Shown piece after piece: positions 1-10,193 of a DNA stretch of 48,934 nt. The notes below the pieces were generated by a model. It worked only from the letters and a program-made list of their open reading frames with translations. It made no database searches and was not told where the DNA came from. This DNA is from Inquilinus limosus (GTDB lineage Bacteria > Pseudomonadota > Alphaproteobacteria > DSM-16000 > Inquilinaceae): positions 1 through 48,934 of the forward strand of contig NZ_NHON01000048.1 in assembly GCF_002195995.1 (NCBI RefSeq), in the 5' to 3' direction. A program made the translations under genes and the position numbers. Position 1 is the stretch's first letter; each line of letters begins with the position of its first letter.

Positions 1-934
1 TTTTGAGTCCCCCCTCCCCTTGCGGGAGGGGGGCAGGGGGAGGGGGTTTTCTCAGATCGAGCCGGCCCAGACTGTCGCAAGTCCGGCGGGGGCCGAGTTC
101 GGTCCTCAGCCCATTCGCGCGCCGACGCGCGCAGACCCCTCCCCCTATCCCCCTCCCGCAAGGGGAGGGGGGACAATAAAAGAGAGCGCGCCCATCCTGG
201 TCGTGCGCGGCCTCAGCGTGCCCGGCCATGGCGCGGCGGCCGTCACCGACATCGCGCTGGAGGTCGCGCCGGGCGAGATCCTGGGCATCGCCGGGATCGA
301 CGGCAACGGCCAGAAGCAGCTGGCCGAGGCGCTGGCGGGGCAGCGTCCCGCGAGTGGCGGCACGGTGCTGCTGGACGGCCGGCCGATCGAGCGGCTGGAG
401 GTCGGTGCCCGGCGCCGGCTGGGCCTGCGCTATGTCACCGACGACCGGCTCGGCGAGGGGACGGTCGGCGCCTTCCCCGTCTCCCTGAACCTGCTGCTGA
501 AGCAGATCGGCGAGCCGCCTTTCTGGTCGCGCGGGCTGGACCGGCCCGATGAGATCGACCGGAACGCCCGCGCCCTGGTCGCCGCCTTCGACGTGCGCAC
601 ACCGGGCATCCGCACCCCGGTCGGCCGCCTGTCCGGCGGCAACATCCAGAAGGTGCTGCTGGCGCGCGAGCTGTCCGGCACCGCGCGGGTCGTGATCTAC
701 AGCAAGCCGACCTACGGGCTGGACGTGCAGAACATCGTCGCCGCCCGGCGGCGGATCCGCGACGCCGCCGATGCGGGGGTCGCCACCATCCTGATCTCCA
801 CCGACCTCGAGGAGTTGCTGGAGCTGTCGGACCGGATCGCGGTGATGTCGCATGGCCGCATCGCCGGCACCGTGGCCAATGACGACCGGGCGCGGCAGCG
901 CGTCGGCGAGCTGATGATCGGGGCGCAACCATGA
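1..934 (+). CDS. ABC importer ATPase, nucleoside/BMP type (5' truncated by window)
   Basis: This is the second ATP-binding half of a two-domain importer ATPase of the class that works with BMP-type nucleoside permeases. The frame is open to base 1, so the first half should lie upstream. Visible are a degenerate Walker A (GIDGNGQKQL, normal for the second domain of this class), the signature SGGNIQKV, a Walker B-like YSKPTYGLD and the switch region STDLEELLELSDRI. It ends in an ATGA overlap with the first permease gene. The first ~57 codons are a palindromic repeat (7-174) that would fall in the linker between the two ATPase domains. Context with B6-degrading enzymes suggests a B6 vitamer as cargo (inference). 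If a stop lies just upstream, this would be a split gene instead. Confidence 0.85.
   Translation, partial: FESPLPLREGGRGRGFSQIEPAQTVASPAGAEFGPQPIRAPTRADPSPYPPPARGGGTIKESAPILVVRGLSVPGHGAAAVTDIALEVAPGEILGIAGIDGNGQKQLAEALAGQRPASGGTVLLDGRPIERLEVGARRRLGLRYVTDDRLGEGTVGAFPVSLNLLLKQIGEPPFWSRGLDRPDEIDRNARALVAAFDVRTPGIRTPVGRLSGGNIQKVLLARELSGTARVVIYSKPTYGLDVQNIVAARRRIRDAADAGVATILISTDLEELLELSDRIAVMSHGRIAGTVANDDRARQRVGELMIGAQP
7..174. repeat. Palindromic repeat family A, copy 1, inside the ABC ATPase gene
   Basis: Two near-perfect inverted arms of about 40 bases (left begins GTCCCCCCTCCCCTTGCGGG, right ends CCCGCAAGGGGAGGGGGGAC) flank a unique core of about 85 bases. Each arm also holds its own small hairpin. 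Length by these boundaries is 168 bases, a multiple of three, and the coding frame runs through it. Read in frame it gives SPLPLREGGRGRG at one end and PSPYPPPARGGGT at the other. A second copy with the same end peptides is at 26440-26616 inside urtB. No transposase is present. Confidence 0.85.
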
Positions 935-2025
935 CGGCGGATGCGGTGAACGGCACGGCGCCCGCCCAGAAGCCACCGGCCAAGCCCGGCCTGGCCGGCG
1001 CCGCCCTGCATTGGGCCCTGGTGACGCTGGGCCCGATCCTCGCAGCCCTGCTGCTGTCGGGCGCGGTGCTGCTGGCGCTGGGGACGGATCCGCTGGCCTA
1101 TTACGGGCTCGTGCTGCAGCGGGGCCTGCTCTCCTGGCTCGGCCTGCAGGAGACGCTGTCGCGGATGGGACCGCTGCTGTTCCTCGCCGCCGGGCTGATC
1201 GTCGCCTTCCGCGCCGGCATCTGGAATCTCGGCACCGACGGGCAGTTCCTGCTGGCGGCGGTGATCGTCGCCGCGGCGGGGCCGCCGCTGGCGGATGCCC
1301 TGCCCGGCTGGATCGCCCTGACGCTGTGCCTGGCCCTGGCCGCCCTGGTCGGCGCCGCCTGGTCGCTGCTGCCGGCGCTGCTGCGCGCCTATCAGGGGGT
1401 GAACGAGATCATCACCACGCTGATGATGACCTTCCTCGGCACCTCCTTCGCCAATGTGCTGGTGAAGCTGGCCTTCCGTGACCCGGCGACCACCGTGCCG
1501 CAGACCCGCACCCTGGCCGTCGGCGACCGGCTGCCGCGGCTGTTCGGCAGCACCATCAGCAGCGGCTTGCTGCTCGGCCTGCTCGCCGTCGTGCTGGTGC
1601 ATCTGATGATGACCCGCACCGCCTTCGGGCTGAAGCTGCGGGTCGTCGGCGCCAATGCCCGCGCCGCCGTGCATGCCGGGCTGCCGGTGCCGCGGCTGAC
1701 CATCGCCGTCTTCGCCCTCTCGGCCGGCCTTGCCGCCATGGCCGGGGCGGTCGACATCATCGGCGTGCAGGGCAATGTCCGGGCCGACTGGAATCCGGCC
1801 TATGGCCTGGCGGTGATCCCGCTGGTGTTCCTGGCCCGGTTCAACGGCTTCGCCAGTATCGCCTTCGTCTTCCTGTTCTCGGTGCTGTCGATCGGCGGCG
1901 AGAGCGCGGCGCGGCGGCTGGGCGTGCCGCATTTCTTCACCCTGGTGGTGATGTCGATCCTGCTGATCGTGCTGGCGCTGGTCGAATACGCCGACCACCG
2001 GCGCCGCGAGCGGATGAGGGCCTGA
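931..2025 (+). CDS. ABC importer permease 1, nucleoside/BMP type
   Basis: Inner-membrane permease of 364 residues in the BPD_transp_2 family, the class that pairs with BMP-type binding proteins. After a polar N-terminus of about 25 residues come some eight to ten hydrophobic segments. The family's cytoplasmic loop is recognisable around GVNEIITTLMMTF, and the second-half signature around VVGANARAAVHAG. The ATG overlaps the stop of the ATPase gene (ATGA), and the next permease begins two bases after its stop, so the three are translationally linked. Cargo is not readable from the protein itself; the downstream pyridoxal and pyridoxamine enzymes point to vitamin B6. No binding-protein gene is in view and it may lie upstream of the window. 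Confidence 0.9.
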   Translation: MTADAVNGTAPAQKPPAKPGLAGAALHWALVTLGPILAALLLSGAVLLALGTDPLAYYGLVLQRGLLSWLGLQETLSRMGPLLFLAAGLIVAFRAGIWNLGTDGQFLLAAVIVAAAGPPLADALPGWIALTLCLALAALVGAAWSLLPALLRAYQGVNEIITTLMMTFLGTSFANVLVKLAFRDPATTVPQTRTLAVGDRLPRLFGSTISSGLLLGLLAVVLVHLMMTRTAFGLKLRVVGANARAAVHAGLPVPRLTIAVFALSAGLAAMAGAVDIIGVQGNVRADWNPAYGLAVIPLVFLARFNGFASIAFVFLFSVLSIGGESAARRLGVPHFFTLVVMSILLIVLALVEYADHRRRERMRA

Positions 2026-2027
2026 CC

Positions 2028-2963
2028 ATGGACGGGCTGCTGACCCAGGCCTTCCTGACCTCGCTGGTGCTCGGCGCCATCACCGCCGGCGTGCCGCTGC
2101 TGCTGGCCGGGCTGGGCGAGCAGATCTCGGAGAAGGCCGGCGTGCTGAATGTCGGCATCGAGGGCATGATGCTGGCCGGCGCCTATCTCGGCTTCCTGGT
2201 CGCCTATTCCAGCGGGTCGATCTGGCTCGGCTTCCTCGGCGGCGCCGGGGGCGGGCTGCTGGTCGCGCTGCTGATGGCGCTGCTCTGCGTCCGGCTCGGC
2301 CTCAACCAGATCGTCATCGGCATCGCCCTGACCCTGGGCGCCGAGGGCATGACCGCCCTGCTCCACTTCTTCCAGTTCGCCCAGAGCTATCCGCGGCTGG
2401 AGGGTGCGGCCACCCTGCCGATCCCGCTGCTGTCGGCGATCCCGGTGATCGGCCCGGCCCTGTTCGACCGGCACCCGGTGGTCTATCTCGCCGTCGCGCT
2501 GGTCTTCGTCCTGGCCTGGGTGTTCCGCCGCACCGCCCTCGGCCTCGACCTGCAGGCAGCCGGGGACAAGCCGGCGGCGCTGGATGCCGCCGGGGTCGAC
2601 GTGATCGGCATCCGCACCGCCGCGGTGCTGGCGACCGGCGCCCTGGCCGGCATCGGCGGCGCCTTCCTGGCCAATATCGGCGCCGGGCTGTTCATCCCCT
2701 TCATGACCAACGGCGCCGGCTTCATCGGCATCGTGCTGGCGATGCTGGCGCGCGGCCGGCCGGTCTGGGTGCTGCTCGGCGCCCTGCTGTTCGGCGCCTG
2801 CCTGTCGCTGACCACGGCGCTGCAGGTCGCCGGCGTCGACGTGCCGACCGACGTGATCCAGATGCTGCCCTTCGCCGCGGTGATGGCGGTGCTGGTGCTG
2901 TTCGGGCGGCGCGCCAGCCTGCCCGCGGCGCTGGGCCTGCCCTATGTCCGCGGTGCCCGCTGA
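2028..2963 (+). CDS. ABC importer permease 2, nucleoside/BMP type
   Basis: Second BPD_transp_2-type permease, 311 residues. The start region shows the family's conserved EKAGVLNVGIEGMMLAGA stretch, and a later loop contains AAGDKPAALDAAGVDV, matching the position where YufQ-like permeases carry GENPxAAxxxGI. It would form a heterodimeric membrane channel with the 931-2025 product, driven by the ATPase encoded upstream. It follows the first permease by two bases and lies 18 bases before the 4-pyridoxolactonase gene, which has its own GGAGG ribosome site. That spacing suggests one transcript for importer and catabolic enzymes. Confidence 0.9.
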   Translation: MDGLLTQAFLTSLVLGAITAGVPLLLAGLGEQISEKAGVLNVGIEGMMLAGAYLGFLVAYSSGSIWLGFLGGAGGGLLVALLMALLCVRLGLNQIVIGIALTLGAEGMTALLHFFQFAQSYPRLEGAATLPIPLLSAIPVIGPALFDRHPVVYLAVALVFVLAWVFRRTALGLDLQAAGDKPAALDAAGVDVIGIRTAAVLATGALAGIGGAFLANIGAGLFIPFMTNGAGFIGIVLAMLARGRPVWVLLGALLFGACLSLTTALQVAGVDVPTDVIQMLPFAAVMAVLVLFGRRASLPAALGLPYVRGAR

Positions 2964-3788
<825 letters not shown>

Positions 3789-3797
3789 CTCTTTCTT

Positions 3798-5869
<2,072 letters not shown>

Positions 5870-5906
5870 AGCGCAGACATCCCTGACCGGCGGGCGTTTC
5901 GGAACC

Positions 5907-7406
5907 CTACCGGCTGATGTCGATCGTCACCGTCTTGAGGTCCGACATCTCCAGAAGCGTGTGGCGGCCGCCGGTGCGGCCGATGCCGCTGGCGGTCCCC
6001 GCCGCGCCGCCGGCCGGGATGTGCGTCTCCCAATACGGGCTCATCTCATTGACGTTGACGATGCCGACCCTCAGCGCCTCGGCCCAGCGGAAGGCGTGGC
6101 GGATGGTCTGGGTGAACACCGCGGCGGACAGGCCGAGCCGGCTCTTCGTCACGATGCGGTGCGCCTCCTCCTCGTCGCGGAAGCGCAGCACCGGCACCAC
6201 CGGGCCGAAGGTCTCCTCGACATTCAACAGGCTGTCGGGCGACAGGTCGGTGATCACCGTCGGCTGGTAGTGCAGCCGCGTCGCCAGCCCCTCGGCCCGG
6301 CCGCCGCCGAACAGGATCGAGGCGCCGCGCTGCCGGGCGTCGGCGAGATGGGCGTCGACCTTCTGCGCGTTCGGCTCGTTGTTCAGCGGCCCCATGGTGG
6401 TGGCGGGGTCGAACGGGTCGCCCATCCGCACCGCCCGGGCCGCCGCGACCAGCTTCTCGACGAAGGCGTCGTGCACCGCATCGGCCACCAGGATCCGCTC
6501 GGTCGAGGTGCAGATCTGGCCGGCATTGGCGAAGCAGCCGGCCGCCGCCCGGGCCGCGGCGGTGTCGAGATCGGCATCGGCCAGGACGATGGTCGGGCCG
6601 TTGCCGCCCAGCTCCACCATCAGCGGCTTGCCGGCGCCGCGCGACGCGATGATCCGCCCGGTCTCCGAGCTGCCGGTGAAGGCGATCGCATCGGTGCCGG
6701 GGTTGGACACCACCTCGTCGCCGACCTCCGGCCCGTCGCCGATCACGAGGTTGACGACGCCGTCCGGCACGCCGGCCTCGATCAGGCACTCCATCAGCTT
6801 CTCGGCGATGATCGAGGTGGTCGGCGCCGGCACCCAGACCATGGCGTTGCCGGCGGCGAGGCCGGGGGCGAGGTAGTAGATCGACGGCAGCGCCAGCGGG
6901 AAGTTCCAGGGCGTGACGATGCCGAACACGCCCTTGGGCTGCAGGAAGCTGAAGGCGCGCTTGTTGCGGTCCTCGACCGGGAAGCACGCCGTCTCCAGCC
7001 ACTTGATCTGCTCGCCGGCATTGCGGAAGGCGGCGACCGCGGCGCCGGCCTCACCCAGCGCCTCGGCATGGTAGGGCTTGCCCTGCTCCAGGCACAGGGT
7101 GCGGGCCAGGTCCTCCTTGCGCTTCTCGATCGCGTCGGCGACGGCGAAGCACAGCTTCGACCGCTCCCACACCGACAGGCCGGCGATCTTCGGCTTCGCC
7201 GCATTGGCCGCGGCGATCGCCCGCTGCGCATCGGCGCGGGTGCCCAGCGGCACGAAGCCGACCACCGCCCCGGTGGCCGGGCTGGTGACCTCGAGGAACT
7301 CGCCGGAGCTGCCCTCCTCCCACCGCCCGCCGATGCGCATGCGGCTGACCGGGGCGCCGGACGGCGCGGTGGTGACCTTCAGGCCCTTGATCGTCTTCAT
7401 CGGCAT
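5907..7406 (-). CDS. Aldehyde dehydrogenase family protein
   Basis: NAD(P)-dependent aldehyde dehydrogenase fold, 499 residues. The general base E265 (VELGG) and catalytic C299 (GQICTSTER) are present, as are PWNFPL and the C-terminal region GGAAGTASGIGRTGG, which varies on the family's usual SGxGxE pattern. Odd point: where most members have a lysine that contacts the cofactor (VxKP), this protein reads MVWVPAPTTS, so that lysine is missing, which could change cofactor preference or activity. It is the last gene of the eight-gene minus-strand catabolic operon, 21 bases after the creatininase-family gene. The aldehyde substrate is unknown. The start could also be the ATG two codons downstream. 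Confidence 0.88.
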   Translation of the reverse strand: MPMKTIKGLKVTTAPSGAPVSRMRIGGRWEEGSSGEFLEVTSPATGAVVGFVPLGTRADAQRAIAAANAAKPKIAGLSVWERSKLCFAVADAIEKRKEDLARTLCLEQGKPYHAEALGEAGAAVAAFRNAGEQIKWLETACFPVEDRNKRAFSFLQPKGVFGIVTPWNFPLALPSIYYLAPGLAAGNAMVWVPAPTTSIIAEKLMECLIEAGVPDGVVNLVIGDGPEVGDEVVSNPGTDAIAFTGSSETGRIIASRGAGKPLMVELGGNGPTIVLADADLDTAAARAAAGCFANAGQICTSTERILVADAVHDAFVEKLVAAARAVRMGDPFDPATTMGPLNNEPNAQKVDAHLADARQRGASILFGGGRAEGLATRLHYQPTVITDLSPDSLLNVEETFGPVVPVLRFRDEEEAHRIVTKSRLGLSAAVFTQTIRHAFRWAEALRVGIVNVNEMSPYWETHIPAGGAAGTASGIGRTGGRHTLLEMSDLKTVTIDISR

Positions 7407-7427
7407 CGTCTCGGTTGGAGGGGAAGA

Positions 7428-8201
7428 TCAGGCAGCGGCGAAGCCGTCGCGCAGGCGCAGCACCGCCTCCAGCGACCGGGTCACGGCGGCCTCGTACAGC
7501 TTCGCCCCGGCCTCGGCGGTGGCGTCGGACGGCCGGCCGATCACCCCGGTCGGGTTGATCTCCTCGAAGCCGCGCCAGACCGTGATCGGACTCGGGGAAT
7601 AGAGATGCGGGTCGGGCCAGCAGGACGGCGTGCCACCGGCCGGGATCGCCTCCGCCCGCGCCGAGCCCGGGAACAGGTGCAGCATCAGCGAGGTCTCCAG
7701 CGCGCAGGCATGGCCGCAGCCCTGGTCGGCATCGGGCAGGATCGCCGCGGCATCCTCGCGGATCAGGTCGAAATAGGAGAAGGCGGCGCTGCGCACCCCG
7801 TCGGCGCCGAGCTCCGACACCGCCACCTGCAGCGCGCCGCGGTTGCCGCCATGGCCGTTCAGCACGATCGGGAAGAAGCCGTCGCGGGCCAGCGACCGGC
7901 AGACATCGACGACGATGGCGATGAAGGTCGACGGCCGTAGGCTGATCGTGCCGGGGAAGGCCAGGTGATGGGCCGAGGAGCCGTAGGAGATCGGCTCCGC
8001 CACCCGGATCGAGGGGTCGCGGCCCGAGACGCCGAGCGCCACCGCGGTCGCCAGCCAGATGTCGACGCCGGTGGCGAGGTGCGGCCCGTGCTGCTCCACC
8101 GCGCCGGTCGGCACCAGCACGGCACCGCGGGCCTTGCCGAGCTCCGGCGACGGGCTCCAGGCCAAGCGGCCGGGTCCGGGAGCGAAGAGAGGCGAACTCA
8201 T
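7428..8201 (-). CDS. Creatininase-family amidohydrolase
   Basis: Metal-dependent amidohydrolase of the creatininase/MftE superfamily, 257 residues. Motifs: the N-terminal metal site PTGAVEQHGPHLATGVD, the second site NGHGGNRGAL, and a later CALETS segment. Family members open small cyclic amides or cleave formamide bonds, so a lactam or cyclic imide intermediate is a reasonable guess for this pathway. The start codon overlaps the stop of the upstream permease gene (ATGA), so it belongs to the importer operon. Which substrate it acts on cannot be read from the sequence. Confidence 0.85.
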   Translation of the reverse strand: MSSPLFAPGPGRLAWSPSPELGKARGAVLVPTGAVEQHGPHLATGVDIWLATAVALGVSGRDPSIRVAEPISYGSSAHHLAFPGTISLRPSTFIAIVVDVCRSLARDGFFPIVLNGHGGNRGALQVAVSELGADGVRSAAFSYFDLIREDAAAILPDADQGCGHACALETSLMLHLFPGSARAEAIPAGGTPSCWPDPHLYSPSPITVWRGFEEINPTGVIGRPSDATAEAGAKLYEAAVTRSLEAVLRLRDGFAAA

Positions 8202-9172
8202 CCGATACGTCCTTCATCGAGGCGCAGGCGCAGCATCCGGATTCCGGCATCGGCGATCAGCGCCAGGACGATGATCGCGCCCTTGAACAGATCGATGCTG
8301 GACGGGTCCACGCCGAAGACGCGCAGGGCATTGGTCAGCAGGCTGACGATGACGGCGCCGATCACCACCCCGGCCACCGTGCCGCGGCCGCCGAAGATGC
8401 TGGTGCCGCCCAGCACCGCCGCGGCGATGGCGTCGAGCAGCAGCGGCGTGCCGCCGAGATTGGGGGTGACGACCGGCACACGGCTGATCATCAGCACCGC
8501 GGTCAGGAAGGTGAAGATGGCGGCGACGACATAGGTCAGCAGTTGCTGCCGCGGCAGCGGCACGCCGGCCAGCTGCGCCGCGGCGGGGTCGGAGCCGATG
8601 GCGTAGGTGCGCAGGCCGAAGCGGGTCCAGCGCATCAGTCCCCAGGCGCCGATGGCGATCAGCCCGACCAGCAGCACGGAGTTCGGCACCCCGGCAATCT
8701 GTCCGACGCCGATATCCTTCAGGGTCGGGCTCTTCAGGATCAGCACACCCTTCTGCGCCACCCACAGCGTCGCCCCCTGCACCGCCACCATGGTGGCCAG
8801 CGTGACGACGAAGGGCGGCACGCGGAGGTAGCCGACCAGAAGGCCGTTCAGCAGCCCCAGCAGCGCCATGGTGGCGAGGCCGGCCAGCAGCGCCAGGGCC
8901 AGCGGGTCGCCCGCATCCAGCCGCCCGGCCATCACCACGCTGCAGAAGGCCACCGCCACCCCGGCCGAAAGGTCGATGCCCCCGGTCAGCAGCACCACGA
9001 AGGCGCCGAGCCCAAGCAGCGCCACCGGCGTCGCCTGGGCCAGCACGTTGCGCAGGCTGTCGGGCGTCACCACCCGCGCATCGATCAGGCCGAACGCCGC
9101 CACCAGCAGGATCAGCAGCAGGAGCGGCGCGAGGTCGAGGGCGCGGCGGAGCCAGGGATGGCGGGTGTCCAT
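8198..9172 (-). CDS. ABC importer permease, RbsC type (second permease of the system)
   Basis: Inner-membrane permease of about 324 residues in the ribose/sugar family. The classic LTGGIDLSAG loop is present (here VLLTGGIDLSAGVAVAF), followed by VPPFVVTLATM and the late VLGGTSIFGGRGT motif. The open frame extends 75 codons upstream into antisense of the neighbouring gene, so I start at the ATG at 9172, one base after the oxidoreductase stop. It ends overlapping the creatininase-family gene. With the permease domain of the 10190-12757 fusion it would give the importer two different membrane subunits. Confidence 0.9.
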   Translation of the reverse strand: MDTRHPWLRRALDLAPLLLLILLVAAFGLIDARVVTPDSLRNVLAQATPVALLGLGAFVVLLTGGIDLSAGVAVAFCSVVMAGRLDAGDPLALALLAGLATMALLGLLNGLLVGYLRVPPFVVTLATMVAVQGATLWVAQKGVLILKSPTLKDIGVGQIAGVPNSVLLVGLIAIGAWGLMRWTRFGLRTYAIGSDPAAAQLAGVPLPRQQLLTYVVAAIFTFLTAVLMISRVPVVTPNLGGTPLLLDAIAAAVLGGTSIFGGRGTVAGVVIGAVIVSLLTNALRVFGVDPSSIDLFKGAIIVLALIADAGIRMLRLRLDEGRIG

Positions 9173-9173
9173 A

Positions 9174-10193
9174 TCAGCCGCGCCAGTCGGCGACCGCCTC
9201 GGGCTGGCCGCTAGCGACGCTGCGCCGGATCGCGTCGTTGACTGCGACGGCGCGCAGCGCCTCGGGCACCGACATGACGAAGGGCTTGTCCTCGCGCACC
9301 GCCTGCACGAAGTGGCGCAGTTCCTCATACAGGTCGCCCATGATCCGGCCGTTGACGGTCGGCCAGTGCAGCCCGTCCGGCAGGCTCCAGGCGCCACTCG
9401 ACAGCACCCGCAGGCCGTGGTCGCGGACGTCGAGGTCGACCACGCCCTTGGTGCCGATCACCTCGGTCCGGGCCCAGATGCCGGTCGGGATGTCGCTCGG
9501 CAGCGACCAGCCGAAATAGAGCTGGCCGACCATGCCGTTCGACATGTCGCAGGTGGTGAAGATCGCGTCCTCGGACTGGACGCCGAGGCTGGGCATCAGT
9601 TTGGAGACGGCGCGGGAATACACCCGGGTGACATCGGCGCCGCTGATCCATTGCAGCGCGTCGACATCGTGCACGCCGAGATAGAAGCAGACGCTGGAGG
9701 AACCGTTCATGCGGGTGCCGATGTCGCGCACGGTGAACCGGCCGGACGAGGCGTGGATCGGATCGCCGATCCTGCCGGCGCGCACCGCCTCCGCCGCCTG
9801 CACATAGCGCGGGTCGTGGCGCAGGATATGGGCCACCAGCAGGCGGCCGCCGCCCTTCTTCTCCGCCGCCGCCATGGCCTGCGCCGCCTCCAGCGTGTGC
9901 GCCATGGGCTTCTCGACCAGCACCGGCTTGCCGGCCTCGAGCAGGGCACAGGTGACGTCCTGGTGCAGCGTGTCCGGCAGCGCCACGACATAGGCGTCGG
10001 CGGCATCGGCGGCCAGCGCCGCCTGGACGTCGCTGAAATGCCGGGCGTCGTACTGGCCGGCGGTCTTCCGGCCCAGCTCCGCCGACAGGTCGACGACCGC
10101 CGACAGGGTCGCGGTCTCCAGCCCGGCGATCGCCTGGGCGTGGAACTGCCCCATGAAGCCGGCGCCGACGATGGCCAATCTCATCCTGCTCAT
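9174..10193 (-). CDS. Gfo/Idh/MocA-family oxidoreductase
   Basis: NAD(P)-dependent dehydrogenase of 339 residues, the family that includes myo-inositol 2-dehydrogenase and many sugar dehydrogenases. The Rossmann motif GAGFMGQFHA is at the N-terminus and the catalytic EKP lysine is in LVEKPMAHT. The second domain has GVHDVDALQW, where the His-Asp pair matches the family's catalytic positions. It starts in an ATGA overlap with the permease-ATPase fusion gene and is followed one base later by the second permease, so an enzyme is embedded between transporter genes. This supports a polyol or sugar-like cargo, though other carbonyl or alcohol substrates are possible. Confidence 0.88.
   Translation of the reverse strand: MSRMRLAIVGAGFMGQFHAQAIAGLETATLSAVVDLSAELGRKTAGQYDARHFSDVQAALAADAADAYVVALPDTLHQDVTCALLEAGKPVLVEKPMAHTLEAAQAMAAAEKKGGGRLLVAHILRHDPRYVQAAEAVRAGRIGDPIHASSGRFTVRDIGTRMNGSSSVCFYLGVHDVDALQWISGADVTRVYSRAVSKLMPSLGVQSEDAIFTTCDMSNGMVGQLYFGWSLPSDIPTGIWARTEVIGTKGVVDLDVRDHGLRVLSSGAWSLPDGLHWPTVNGRIMGDLYEELRHFVQAVREDKPFVMSVPEALRAVAVNDAIRRSVASGQPEAVADWRG

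Noticed and set aside
1-174. Insertion sequence or transposon end
   Set aside because: The element has no transposase and no target duplication that I could see; it is a short palindromic repeat with a sister copy at 26440-26616.
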